DNA from: Triplophysa rosa
Taxonomy: Eukaryota > Chordata > Actinopteri > Cypriniformes > Nemacheilidae
Direction of reading: 5' to 3'
DNA length: 64,000 nt
Assembly: GCF_024868665.1 (NCBI RefSeq)
Contig: NW_026634440.1
Coordinates: forward strand, 22,564-86,563
Position numbers and translations under genes: made by a program. This document shows positions 32,988 to 44,950 of the stretch, piece by piece (the stretch's first letter is position 1; each line of letters begins with the position of its first letter). Under the pieces are notes generated by a model. It was not told where the DNA came from, searched no databases, and saw only the letters and a program-made list of their open reading frames with translations.

Positions 32988-35900
32988 TTAACTGCAAGGA
33001 CCTGTAAATGAGACACGCTTAATACAAGTTCATGGTTTTTATACTCATTTTCATCTGCAAATGTACGGCAGACTCACGTTTTTCTTCCACTTTGATCACG
33101 TCCTGTTGAGGGGGTTGAGACCACTGCACTATCACGTCTTTAAATCCTCTGCCAGCCAGAATAGATCCCAACTGTTAACACAATAATGATGATGATAATA
33201 ATAATAATGTTGTGTTTTACAAAAACTTTAAACATCATAAATACAACGAGATGCACTTTTCCAACTTTCCAAAATTGTATGTTAGTACAGTGGTTCTCAA
33301 ACGTTTTCCTTGCAAGGCCCCCTTTGTGTAGATATAAATAACATATTTTCAAACAAAATATATTCAGTTATACAATTCTGAAACATTTATTATTTTGGTT
33401 GGTGGCCTTATTTTTCTGACGTTTTATTGCATAAAATTTATGATAAATTTCATAAAATGCCACAAAATCTGTGCCCCCCTGGATCCATCTTGGGGCCCCG
33501 CGTTTGAGAAGCATTATGTTAGGGTAATCCTCCTAATATGACATACTAATACTAATATATGAAAAAATCCATTTCCACAATGCTAAACCTGATCAAATTA
33601 ATTCATTTACATTTATGCATTTGGCAGAAAAGCGATTTACATTGCATTATCCTATACATTTCTTTCTAAGTATGTGCAATCCCCTGGGATTGAACCCACA
33701 ACCTTGCGTAACGCCATGCTCTTACCACCGAGCTACAGGAAAGCTATTTTTAAGCTAATTTATACATTAAATAATTTAAACATTTAATCAGATTACCTTA
33801 AAGTGCTTTGTTTGTTTATATAAAACATTGTTTTGTAGAATCTTACCCTGTTTTAAAAAGGGAATGTAGCACTTTCAGACAACTATCTCCTACCCTGTTC
33901 TTCAGATGTATTTTATTAGTAATTATGTGAAATAAGTTTGTTATTTGTTTCTGTTCTCACCTGTTGAAGGATGTTTTCTGCTATTGTAGAGTCAGTCAAA
34001 TCCTCTTTGGAGCTGAACCGCATCTTTACAGCTGCTCTCTGTTTACAGATGTCTAAAACAAAAATGATCAGCACTCTTCCCTGTCTCTTGTTAACAAAAA
34101 TATATGATGTGAAGACTTTATTATAAAGGGTACGGACGTGTCGTCACTTTACCACGTGAGCATGCAGCGCGCCCCCGTGGGTGGCAAACACTAGGAATTC
34201 AACAATATCAAAATCTCACTGTACGATAATACCTCAGTGTGAAGTTCATGGTACGATATTTATTGCAATATTTAAGATGACAAATGATGACTTGGAAACG
34301 TGCCATAAGCATCCTCTTTTCTTCATCCTCTAATCATAACTGTTGCTTAGAGGTTTGAGTTAGAGTGTGAGGTGTCAAATGACCTAAAATCCCTTTTATA
34401 ACATAAAATAATTGCACCAGATGGAGCTTGACAAAGGTCATCTATTGTATTTTCTAACATTCTCTATGTTAGGCCCGGAAGACCTATCGTCACGTGACCA
34501 GGGTAATATTGAGACAATTTTGCTGTCGCCACAACACGATCTCGATAATATCGTTACATCCCTACTGCTTCAAGATCAGGAAACACAATTCCGCGCAACC
34601 TTTTAGTGTCCAGGAACACCTCATTCCTGTAAGGATCACCGTCGAGTCCAGCTGCTTGAGATGTCAACAAATGATCGTGTTTTTCTTTGTTTCTCCTATT
34701 CTCCTCAGCCATTAGTGTTTTGCCACCCAAGGTAGCGTGTCCACGGGTGAGTCCCGACATGTTCACGTGGGAAAGTGACGTCAATGCATCCCCTCTACAG
34801 GTTGGGAAGCATGCAACAGACATACCTTCAACATAGACCTCCACCTCACACATTGTAAGAATCTTGTCAGTTCCAGGACGGAACACATTCACATAACGTC
34901 CCACCATTCCACCACATGGGTAGGTATAGGACTGACCTGCTGGAATACCAGGAATAACAGCACATCTAGAGAGAGAGAGAGAGAGAGACATAAAGGATGT
35001 TGACGTGAGATGTGATGATGAATCTTTCGTGTTGTGATTCTCACAGGGGATTGTTGTTGCCGTTGTTCTCCAGAGAGTTTCCGATGCGAATCTCGGCTCC
35101 GTTTACTCGCTCTGGACAGCAGTCATTTCCGTTTGTGATGACGACTCTGATCACATGGTACACGTCACGCAGATCCAGTCTCCACCAGGGGTTACTATTC
35201 CCAGGAGCGGTTTCAGCGCAGCCGGTATTCTGCTGCAGGAGACCTCGATCTCCATCGATTCCTCTGTCAGCAGACCAGTCTTCAAATGTTGAGGATTGTG
35301 TTGCCACTCCATCTAATGCAACATTTCCTAAAAAACGACAGAGAGAAAGACACATCTGCAAGATGTTTTTCTTTATTGTTTGCTCCACTGAAATAGATTC
35401 CTGAGATGTAAGATGTTCTATAGAAGAAAGCACATAGAAGATGTTTATCATTTAGAGTTTATGTTGTATGAAAGTGTAAAGGTGCCGTTTAAACGGTGTG
35501 GCAAATAAACCACTCGGTCCATGTCCATCATAACATCTTTACTGTTTCCAATATGGTACAGTCTACAATGACTTTAACCATAACACGTAATAATGCAATA
35601 ATGCAATAGCATACGAATGTCTTCACATAATTACAACAGGTGTAAATGACCTCAGATTAATAAGTATTAACTTTAAATCAACCATCCAAAAAGCAGAATT
35701 CAACATTTCCACATAATAATTAGAAAAGTTGCAATCAAAGTCGAATCTAGTGTGTTTTATGTTGATATTAACATACAATTGAGATTCTGCACCGAATAAT
35801 ACTTCAGAGGATAAACAAATAACACAACAGGAGTTAAATCTAACAACTAAGAGTTTAAGGAAGTATTTCGCTACTTACTTTCTTCACAGCTTGAACAAAA

Positions 35901-38900
35901 AACTGTTAGAAATTGGAGCAGATAATAGTGATGATCACCGTAACTTCTGCCATTAGCCTTGGTACATGTCTGAACACGAACTCTACAAGACTGACAGGTA
36001 GTTAGACAGGTTGGCTAACTTGCACCAATGAATGAACTTACAAGAATAAGAAATGTGTGGTTCACAGGTACTACACTGTACATTCAATCACAGTAGCGTA
36101 AAATGTCCGACAGAGGGCGCCAATGTCATTTAAAAGTGACCTTTTTGTACAAACGTGACCCTGGACAACAAAGCCATTCTTAAGGGTCAATTTTTCTATA
36201 TTGAGATTTGTACATCATCTAAAATCTGAATAAATAAGCTTTCTACTGATATATGGTTTGTTAGGATCGGACAGTATTTGGCCGAGATGCAACTATTTGT
36301 AAATGTGGAATCTGAGGGTGCAAAAACATATTCAAGGCGGCGCTTGCCAGGATTAAATTCAAATGAACAACCAATGATATATAATCGTGGCAAAATGTAA
36401 AGAGGATGGTCCGGACTAATATATAATTGTAGCAGATTGTCAGGATTCAGTCAGGGTTTCCCCGGTTTTGTCACTAGATGTCGCTATTGGACTTTAGTTT
36501 TATGTTTTGTTTCTCTCTTGCTTATTATCATTTGCACCCGTGTCTCGTTTCCACTGTGTATTTAAACCCTTAGTTCCCCTTCACTTGCTGCTCGGTGTTT
36601 AATGTTGGTACTCTATCACAACTGGACGCTCGAGCTGTAGTTGCCCCGCTGAACTCTTTACTGAGGTAGTACTGTATAGTTTTGTCTGGAACTTTTTCTC
36701 TGAGGCCTTTTGCTGGATTTACTTACTTTCTGGATTTACCCTTTTTGACCTTGTGGATTAATTTTTGTTCCTTGGGATTATTGTTTCGTTGTGTATTATG
36801 TTTTTGCATTGTGGACTTTTTGCCTGGAGAACTATTTGGCAATTATTAAAAACCCCGATATATCCCCAGATTGCACAATCCATCTGGTTTACGTCTATTT
36901 GACGTCTGCATTTACATCTGCAAGACATCTGCAATACATAGTTTGCTCATCTGCAAAACGTCTCGGAGACGTCTGAACGTCTGTAATACGTCTGTTAAAG
37001 ATCTGGAGATCTGCTGCTTAAAAACATCTGCTAAACATCTTAGAAAGAGCTGTTGTACATCCATTCTAAATCATAAACATCTTACAGACATCTTCTAGAG
37101 GTCTATATGACTTCTGACAGCAGACATCCCCGAGACGTATTGCAGATGAGCAAACGATGTATTGTAGATGTCTTGCAGATATAAATGCAGACGTCAAATA
37201 GACGTAAACCAGATGTATGTGTGCTATCAGGGTCCTTTACTGCTGACTTTGCTTCATCTTCTGGGTTCTTCCCGTCCCTTGTGGTTCAGTTAATAAGATA
37301 TCTGTTTCTCACACCGGAGACCCGAGTTCGTAACCGGGCCCTGACACCGATAAGGACTCGTGCAAACGATGATAACATGTGATTTCTGATTGGTTCACAA
37401 TGTGAAGGACAACTTAAGATCGCTGTATAAACATTGGAGTCGGATGTATAATTGTTAGACGCCTTCAGATGAACTCTGAGTGTCTCACTTTGATTGCTTG
37501 AGATCAAATAAAGATCAGATTTCTTGACACCTGGTTCTCTGCCTCCGAGATTTCTTACTGCGTTGGAAGGTCGATTTGCCACAACATACACAGCAGATGT
37601 TTTCCTGATCTTCAGATCTTTAGCAGACATTTTAAAGATGTATCTGTGCTGTCTGAAAAACTAATAGGTGAATAAAATGCTTAGCGTGGCTTAACCTACA
37701 CTGTTAATGATTTCCTTGTATTTTTACAGAAAGTTACTGCCAGCACGGTTGCCAGCAAGTTACTGTATTTTGATTTACAGTGCTGTACTGTAATACATTT
37801 TACAGTACAAAAAATATTACTGTATAGCTACAAAACAGTACTTTACTGTATTTTTACTATATTTTGTAATTTTGTCTATTTCTCCCCCATGAAGCCCATT
37901 GTAAGGAAACAGCTTAATGCAATACTTGATATTAAATCTAGAAATGTACTACACATAATTCAAGGAGGCTATGAACAGGCAAACTTTTTCACTCCTTAGT
38001 TGGAACGCAACAAACTAAGTTTCACGTCAAGCATATTCCCATAGAAAACTATTATAAAGAAATGACTAATAAAAGTGAATAATTTGTTTTACCGTGTGAT
38101 TCACTTCATGAAATGAAATAAGGGCTCATTCTTTTAACAGCAGTTAGAGTTTATTGGCTTTGACAGAAATGTGTTTTCTCCTAACCGTTGTTTAGATGTG
38201 TTAAGCATCTTTAAGAATGTCCCCCAATATTGAGTGTACTTTATGATTTCTGGTTGAGTGACCTCAGTGAGTGACTGGACTTTAATCTCTGAAGCACTCT
38301 CTTTCCCCTCGACCGAGAAACTAAACGCATGCTGAGAGGAGGTAAGAAAAACCTGCTGAGATTACACACGTCCATTGTTTTTTCATGTTTAATAACAGAT
38401 TCAAACCTTTTATGACATCATAATATCTAAAGCGTCAGAGTGGGTTACTGTTGTGAGCTTTTAAACATATGATATGCCATTACACATTAGCTTGATGTGC
38501 TGTACAAGAGTCGTTTACCTGCGATGAACCCGTAGACTTCAATCTCTTTGACGGTCATAATCTTGCCATCTCCAGGAATATGAATGTGCACGTAACGTCC
38601 CTCCATACCATCACAATAGAAGGTCTCAGTGGTATTGGATGGAATCGTAGAAATCACAGCACATCTACAGAAGATAAGAGAGATTTGACGTTGATATTTG
38701 TCTCTATTTATTCTGAATCAATGATCAAAAGTGAAAGAAACGCCTCACATGGGGTTGCTGTAAAAGTCTTGAGAAACGTTTCCAACACGAATCACGGCCC
38801 CATTTATCCGAGTATAATAATAGGAACTGTCTTTGTTAGTGATGACCACTCTGTTGACCTTGTACACGTTTAACAGGTCAACTCTCCACCACGGGTCTGT

Positions 38901-39416
38901 CTGTGCGTTTGTATGGGAATAGGAATCACGCAGACCATCAACAGCATATGATGAGACAAGCCCGTCGTAATTTGACGACTGACTGCTTACGCCCAATCGT
39001 GCTGAGTTCTCTGACAATGTTTCAGGAATAAAACACTCGTAATCTAATACAGAAACCAGACAATTCTTCGAAATGCAGTTTATTACTGTGTTCAATGTGT
39101 TTAAGTTTCTTACCTTCTGTTCCCTTTGCCTTCTCCTGAACTGATAAAAGTCCTATGTTACAAAATCAAAACAACATTCATATTCTGCAATATAATATTT
39201 CACAATATTTCACTAAATAATACAAAAGTTGAACACAGAGATAACAAACGTAACACCCATGGTAGAAAAGTGTCAAAATAGAAACAATATGATAATGAAT
39301 TGTGTATTTATAAACAAAGAGAGATGTTGTAAAATATGAGTTGAAAGACAGTACATGAAACACTGATGTTGTAATTTACCCAGTAGGATCAGGAGACACC
39401 TGCAAAGCTTCTCCAT
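32988..39416 (-). CDS. Secreted protein with two F-type lectin domains and a C-terminal tail (fucolectin-like)
   Basis: Nine exons with GT-AG junctions: 39416-39380, 39152-39114, 39010-38749, 38664-38519, 35327-35045, 34965-34826, 34052-33961, 33171-33078 and 33001-32988. Phases agree throughout and the sum is 1,107 bases, 368 residues. The first two exons give a signal peptide (MEKLCRCLLILLGLLSVQ). Domain 1 spans about residues 26-161 and domain 2 about 162-302; each contains DPWWRVDL or NPWWRLDL and CAVI. F-type lectins bind fucosylated glycans through H-X26-R-X-D-X4-R/K. Domain 1 keeps His but has Lys for the first Arg and no vicinal Cys pair. Domain 2 keeps Asp, Cys-Cys and the last Arg but has Gly for the first Arg and no His. 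The tail (KMRFSSKEDLTDSTIAENIL, then GRGFKDVIVQWSQ) recalls C-terminal tails of fish C-type lectins. Expression is not shown. Confidence 0.85.
33288..33516. mobile_element. Short hAT element in lectin intron 7
   Basis: CAGTGGTTCTCAAACG at the left and CGTTTGAGAAGCATTA at the right are inverted repeats of classic hAT type. The flanks TGTTAGTA and TGTTAGGG match at six of eight positions. Confidence 0.75.
33605..33744 (-). repeat. tRNA-derived SINE
   Basis: Read on the minus strand it starts CCTGTAGCTCGGTGGTAAGA (A box) and reaches GGTTGTGGGTTCAATCCC (B box), a tRNA-like RNA polymerase III promoter. It ends with the AAATGCATAAATGTAAAT tail. It lies in lectin intron 7. It is not a functional tRNA because the cloverleaf is incomplete. 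Confidence 0.8.
34195..34567. mobile_element. hAT-like MITE in lectin intron 6
   Basis: The right end reads GATAATATCGTTACATCCCT, reverse complement AGGGATGTAACGATATTATC, a widespread fish hAT terminus. The left part carries ATATCAAAATCTCACTG and GTACGATAATACC. The left boundary is approximate. Confidence 0.5.
35328..36437. other. Lectin intron 4, first part
   Basis: AT-rich intron sequence. No coding or RNA feature recognised. Confidence 0.5.
36438..36852 (+). repeat. TGTCAGG-type repeat, possible solo LTR
   Basis: Starts TGTCAGGATTCAGTCAGGG. It has GTGTATTTAAACCC as a possible TATA box and C/T-rich sequence with short GGATTTAC words. Comparable in style to the TGTCATGG element at 40130. 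Class uncertain; it abuts the palindromic element at 36853. Confidence 0.45.
36853..37232. mobile_element. Large palindromic MITE
   Basis: Arms of about 85 bp (36885-36968 and 37127-37213) are inverted copies built on GTTTACGTCTATTTGACGTC, ACATCTGCAAGACATCTGCA and TTTGCTCATCTGCAAAACGT. The outer ends CCCCGATATAT and ATATCAGGG-like GCTATCAGGG also pair. The transcript of either strand would fold into one long hairpin. No protein. Confidence 0.8.
37690..37865. repeat. ACTGTA-rich interspersed repeat
   Basis: Many TTACTGTA, TACAGTA and ACTGTAAT words over 170 bp, an arrangement common to a fish non-autonomous repeat. It lies in lectin intron 4. Confidence 0.4.
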
Positions 39417-40129
39417 GTCTGATTAAAGCTGCGTGTGTCTGTCCGTCTTAAACAATAAATACTGTGACTTATATCAGTATGATGACCCGCCCTGTTTCTC
39501 CTCCTCTTTGTTCACATCTGTGATGTTTTCTTCTCTATCCTATTGGGCAGAGTGTGGCAGTTCCTGATTGGTCTTTCACATATTAATTGTTAATTGGTAT
39601 CATATTTAAGTGTGTTAACTGGAGAAGGCACTCTCTGAGAGGTTTTCACAGGAGTGGCTCTTCCTTGAACATGTAAGGTCTGGTTCATTTCTTAACCTTT
39701 GTCTTTCTTTGACATTTCTTATATCATGTAGTTAAAGTTTGGTTGACGTTATTTCTTTTCCTGATTTCTTATTTAACCCTAGACTTATGTTTATCATTAT
39801 TACTGATTTGTTGCTTTATTTATTACTTTAATTAAATCAACTAATTTGTATAGGGTTTTTCTGTGTCTGATCCCTCTTTTATGTTGCGGCTTAATAACGA
39901 GCTGGTCGTAACATAAAATTCGGTTAAGATAATTAGACAAATGACTTGTTGTAAGTCTTTATTTATCTTGTAAAGGTATGTTTTTTTTTCGATTTGGAGC
40001 ATGTTTGTGACGATCCCTGGTGAAGTGGCTTATGGGATTTGTAGTGTTAACGCTCTAAATACACGTGTGTGCTTGCTCTGTTGTCTCTTTAAACAGTCAT
40101 GTCGTCGTCATCTGTTGTCGAGGATTTCT
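39417..40129. promoter_or_regulatory. Upstream region of the lectin gene
   Basis: On the minus strand CTGATATAAGTCACAG about 60 bases before the ATG could serve as a TATA region, followed by a short leader. The remainder to 40129 is non-coding sequence without recognised features. Confidence 0.3.
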
Positions 40130-40662
40130 TGTCATGGTTCTGCCTCAAGACCAAGAAATACATGACAAGGGAGGCAGAGCCATGGCAGAACCTCATTTTT
40201 TATGTGTAGATAGGCATTCTGGCCCTGTTGGCCTTCCATATGCTCTCTCCGGTCTCGTCTTTGTTCCTGCCCTCTTGTTTCCTCGTTAGTGCTCGTTATG
40301 ATTTCATGCCCTACACCTGTTCCCCTCTTGATTTAGTTCCCTATTTAATGCCCTTGTGTCTTCTGTCTTGTGCTGGATTATTTTGCCTTGTCCGTACCTT
40401 GTCAGCACCCCGGTCTGTATTGCTGTGTATCTAGTTTTGTTAATGGTAGTTTATGTCTTGTATTGTATCTAGTGTTGTTGAGTTTAGTGTAGTTGTCTAG
40501 GTCCCTGTTTTCCCTTCTTGTTAATATCCTTGCTGTTTGATGTTACCCCCTCGTGGGTTTTTGTTTCATGTTTTGTGTTTTAGTATTAAACATTTATGTT
40601 AACCCCTTACCCACTGTCTGTACTTGGGTCCTCCGTCCTTGTCTCACCCCCGAACCCTGACA
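40130..40662 (+). mobile_element. TGTCATGG...CCTGACA repeat, possible solo LTR
   Basis: 533 bp with TGTCATGGTTCTGCC at the left and CGAACCCTGACA at the right. It contains CCCTATTTAATGCCC (TATA-like) and AGTATTAAAC near the end. GTTAACCCCTTACCC near 40600 is the reverse complement of the word seen at 24140. TTTCT and TTTCC flank it. It sits directly in front of the Gypsy gag. Confidence 0.5.
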
Positions 40663-42164
40663 TTTCCTTGCATTTCCTTCGGAAATTAAATTGGAGAGGT
40701 GCACGAAGGAGGAGCTCTTGCAGATTGCCGAACAGTTTGATGTGGAGGTAACGAGCAGTGATAAGAAGCTCAAGGAAACGCTGATGAAAGTTGTGAAGAG
40801 CACACTTTCAGAGCGAGGCGTTTTAAAGGTAAGAGCTCAAGTTTTTACCTTGAGGAGTTTGTATCCTCTCTTCTTTGTGATGTCGGTCAAAATGCAAAGT
40901 TTGGTGAGATGTCTTTACAAGAGAAACAGTTGTGTGTTGATGCAGAAAAACTTGATGTTCATGCCTTAAAAGAGAAAGAGTTAGAGAATGATTTTGAAAT
41001 AAAGAAGTTGCAGCAACAGTTAGAGTTACGAGAGGAAAAAGAGTTTCAGTTGCGGAAAATTGAGTTGGAGCTGAACGCAAAAATAGACCAAATTCCTGTT
41101 CAAGTATCATCTGTGGAATCTGTGCATGTTGCAACTGGGTTTGATGTTTATATAAACATTAGACTTGTGCCGCCGTTTTTGGAGAAGGAAGTAGAGAAAT
41201 ATTTCCTACATTTTGAACGTGTTGAGTCTTTGAAATGGCCAAAAGATTTTTGGACCTTATTATTGCAATGTGTTTTAGTAGGTAGTGCACGGGAGGTGTA
41301 TTCTGCGCTGACTATGGAACAGAGTGGTGATTATGAAATTGTAAAATCTATTATTTTGCATGCTTATGAATTGGTGCCTGAGGCATAGCGCCAGAAATTT
41401 AGAACTTATTTCTGAGAATAACTATAAGTCTGAGAAGTGCACATATCTTGAGTTTGCTAGAGTGAAAGAAAATGTTTTGACCTTGGTGTTCTTCTGTAAA
41501 AGTTACAACCAAGGAACAACTAAGAGAGCTCATTCTTTTGGAGGAGTTTAAAAATTGTGTTCCAAGGGTTGTTGCGATGTACTTTAATGAACACCAAGTG
41601 ACTAAATTGTCCGATGCTGCTCTTATGGCAGATGAATTTGTTCTTACGCATGTGTCTGTGAGCTATTTGAAGAAATCTAAATTGAGTGTCTCTGAGAGAA
41701 ATAAATAGATGGTTGTACACCAGAATGCTGTGTCAAAACCTTTTGTTGATAATATTTCAGTCACACGCACAAAAGGTGAGATGGTTTGCTTTTATTGTAG
41801 GAAGCCAGGACACCGAATTTCAGATTGTGTTGCTCTTAAAAGGAAAGAGAAATTTGTTAAACCTGTTGGTTTAATTTCGCGTGTGAATTCCTCTTCTGCT
41901 CAGTTTGACAAGCTGATTAAATGCATGAATATCACTGAAATGGAGAATGTTAAGGACAGTGTTGATTTTGGGCCATTTCTCACTGATGGGAGTGTTTGTT
42001 TACCTGATAGTGATGAAATTGTGCCTGTTCGTATCCTTAGAGATACTGGGGCAGGCCAGTCATTTTTGTTAGAGGGACTTTTGCCTTTGTCCGGACGGAC
42101 TGCCACTGGTTCTCATGTGTTGGTCAGAGGGCTTGAAATGGGTTATATGGAAGTTCCTCTACAC
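40663..42164 (+). pseudogene. Ty3/Gypsy gag and protease N-terminal half
   Basis: The frame starts KLERCTKEELLQIAEQFDVE, an SAP-like gag N-terminus. A coiled coil follows, then the gag core (NIRLVPPFLEKEVEKYFLHF, GSAREVYSALTMEQSGDYEI), a zinc knuckle CFYCRKPGHRISDC, and the protease with the active-site DTGA (VRILRDTGAGQSFLLEGLLP). Several frame changes occur (near 40830-40900, 41390, 41550-41700). The protease is cut at 42164 by a hAT insertion and resumes at 44959. Gag would form the particle and protease would mature it. The 5' LTR and primer-binding site are not visible. Confidence 0.8.
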
Positions 42165-42472
42165 CAGGGGTCACCAACTATTGGACTCCGGTCCGAATGC
42201 GGACCACGAGATGCGTCCGTCCGGACCTCAAAGCCTTTTGACATAATAAATAAATGAACGCCTAACATTATTTTCTAATGCAATCAAATTTATAGCAGGC
42301 ACATCAAGGTCCGCTCAGTAGCAGTTTGGGTCCTACGGCGCCACGGACAGTTAACATATTCGCACTCTTGCTACGTTGTACGTTCAGACATCGACGTCGT
42401 GGAGAGAAGAGAGCCGGGACAGACTCGCTGCACAGCGCGCAGACAGATGTAACTGTCAGTGACTGAAAAACA

Positions 42473-42960
42473 ATGTCCTTTTCAAAAGTTAGAAAAGTTG
42501 ACGCTGAAAACCATGTTTTCCGAGATGAATGGCTCGAGAGATTTATTGTTCCTGCATCGACATGCACGAGACCGGTTTGTCTCATTTGCTCGGAGTCTGT
42601 TGCGGTTGTCAAAAGTGGAAACCTTAAATGGCATTATGAAATTAGACGTAGACACTTTGAAGAAACTTGAGGTAAGGACACAGAAAATATATGAGCTCAA
42701 AGCCCAGTAGTAGCGATCTACACGGGTCCTCCTCCCTCACTTACTTACCACCCAACAACCAGCATATGAATGTTCCCTAAGAATACAGTGGATCTTAGGA
42801 AAACATAACAAGCCCTTTACTGATGGGGAAATAGAAAAGAGTGCATGGAGGCTGCGTGTGAAACACTTTTAGAAGGAAAATAAAGACATGAACTAAAAGA
42901 AAATATTAAACCAACAGCCACAAGAAGAGCTGAAATGTTATCAGAGGATGATCAGTCACA
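42473..42960 (+). pseudogene. hAT transposase N-terminal region, decayed
   Basis: ATG at 42473 opens MSFSKVRKVDAENHVFRDEW, then the zinc-finger-like CLICSESVAVVKSGNLKWHY of GTF2IRD2/ZBED-type hAT transposases, ending at a TGA near 42670. After it, in changing frames, HNKPFTDGE and RAEMLSEDDQSQL are recognisable. The catalytic core and dimerisation domain are missing, the first interrupted by the nested element at 42966. Confidence 0.7.
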
Positions 42961-42965
42961 ACTTG

Positions 42966-44634
42966 TGTTGTTTTTGGCGGCCTGTTTTAATTTTAGTTTT
43001 AGTCTAGTCTTTGTGTCAAGCTGTCATTTTAGTTTTTATATTAGTTTTAGTCACGTTCATACTCTTTTTAGTCTAGTCAAGTTTCAGTCGACTAAAAGTC
43101 TGAGCATTTTAGTCTTATTTTGGTCAGAATTATCCAGGACTATTTTCCTATAGTTTTAGTCGACGAAAACTGATGACATTTACTCTAGTTTTAGTCAATG
43201 AAAATTGTATTTTAGTCTCTTTTTAGTAATGCAATTCTATGTAACCCAGTCAATATAACCTAGTAGTATAGATGAAACAAAAATTTTCTTTTAGCCAAAC
43301 CCATTTCAAACAAGGTTATCTTATTGTATTATTGTTACCTTATAGACTCAAGAATACATCCATTCCAGACACGGAAGATGCTCTGATTTGAATTTACGGC
43401 CATCGGTAGGGGTGGGAATCTCTAGGCACGACACGATGTGATTCGATTACGATTCAGAGGGCTGCGATGCGATGATAAAACGATTCTCGATGCATCTTTT
43501 TCCTATACAAATTTTATTTTTCTTGCTGTGTGACTATTAAAATCAAGTATTTGTAATTACCCAGACCCATTTTATTTCCAATATCCTTTATTAGTAAAAC
43601 AAATGGAAGTGATTTCGCAAGTCAACTGGAAGGTTACGTTTGCCAGCATTGCAAAGAACCAACAGGAGAAGAGTGACTGCCCTCAGTGCCCTGTAGTAGC
43701 ATACAGAATGCAGTACATTAATGCAGACGTTTTTGGCACACAGCACTGGAGCTAGAGAGGTTTAAAGTTTGGTAGCACAGGCCAAACAGTAGGAGCACAA
43801 GTATAAATCGTCAGTTGTCATCAATAAAAGAAAATGATGCAAGTGCAGTTCATCATGAAAAGGCAGGTAACTGACAAAAGACATTCATGTTACATACAGA
43901 TGGATACATTAGGGCCATATCATTTTTACACTACCTAAATTTGTTTTAATTTTTCTCATTTGTGTGTTTTTCCCTTTTTACTATACAATAGTGGTATATT
44001 TGTCCACATAAATTACTGTAGTATACTATAGTAAACTGTAATAAAATTCTTAGATACTATCATGTTTTTGAACTTTACTATAGTATACAGTGTTTATTAA
44101 TTTACTACAAGGGCACTACAATTTTCAATAGCAAATACTATAGTTCACTAAAGTATTTTTTGTCTGAGTGTTCAATTTAAGGGGACTTTTATTTTGACGG
44201 GTCTTTGGGGAGACGCTTGTTTGCAGATAGCTTCACTCAAACAGTAAAACGCTCGTAAAATAAACTCTCAGATCAACTCTGGAGATGAAGTTCATGTGTT
44301 CACATCCTCATACAGTGCAGACGCAGATGAATCCTCGACCATCACTCGTGTTGTATGTTAAACTGTGCACATAATTCAGACAAGCAGAACAACCAGATGA
44401 CATTTAAATAACAGGATTCCGCTCCGCATCTAGGTTAAAGCATCAGACGAAATAATGTTATAACATTTCGTCTCCTCTCGTTTTTATTCATCAACAATAT
44501 TGCATTGTACATTTAATTATAGTCATCGTCACATGACCAGCATTTACGTTGCGTCTCGTCTTGTTTTCGTCACGTGATAAAGGTTCGTTGACGATCATAT
44601 TTAGTCATAATTTTCGTTGACGAAAGCAACACTA
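42966..44634. mobile_element. TTTTAGTC-rich element nested in the hAT element
   Basis: Flanked by the 12-bp direct repeat AGTCACAACTTG (42954-42965 and 44635-44646). The left part repeats TTTTAGTC/TAGTCTAGTC. The right end GTTGACGAAAGCAACAC inversely matches the left GTGTTGTTTTTGGCG in part. Around 43410-43510 another fish repeat (GGTGGGAATCTCTAGGCACG) appears to be nested within it. No coding capacity. Confidence 0.65.
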
Positions 44635-44950
44635 GTCACAACTTGATGCTGCTATTTGTTAATCTCAGTTCAGCAGAAAACAACACTGTAGTTTTCTTTT
44701 AAAGTTGTTCATGTTGAAATGAATGTATGTTCAGTGCAGGTTTAGAGATTAGGGCATTTTGCACATTTTCCTTCATTATATTGTTGTCAGACATTGTTAT
44801 GCCGTCGTATAGATATGAAAAGACATGTTTATTTCTTTGGTCTGCCAAAAAAACATCAATTTATGTTTTTAGGTATTTAATTGTCCGGATCTCGGCTGGT
44901 AAGGTGGGTTCGTTTACTGGACCTCAAGTAATTTTAGTTGAAGACTCCTG

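Larger units (their letters stand above)
42165..44950 (+). mobile_element. hAT element inserted in the Gypsy protease
   Basis: Begins CAGGGGTCACCAAC and ends GTTGAAGACTCCTG, inverted repeats matching at 11 of 14 positions. Target repeats CTCTACAC (42157-42164) and TTCTACAC (44951-44958) flank it. It contains a broken transposase and a second nested element. The last 67 bp (from 44884) reappear at 58087, the start of the duplicated unit. Confidence 0.85.

Noticed and set aside
33605..33744. Possible tRNA gene on the minus strand
   Set aside because: A and B boxes are present, but the acceptor stem does not pair and a SINE tail follows.
34569..34730. Open frame in lectin intron 6 (minus strand)
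   Set aside because: It is read-through from exon 6 past a good donor. No recognised domain, and exon 7 at 34052 fits in phase.
36453..36852. Host gene exon in the GC-richer part of the lectin intron
   Set aside because: No open frame with a domain. It looks like an LTR-type repeat with a TATA-like word.
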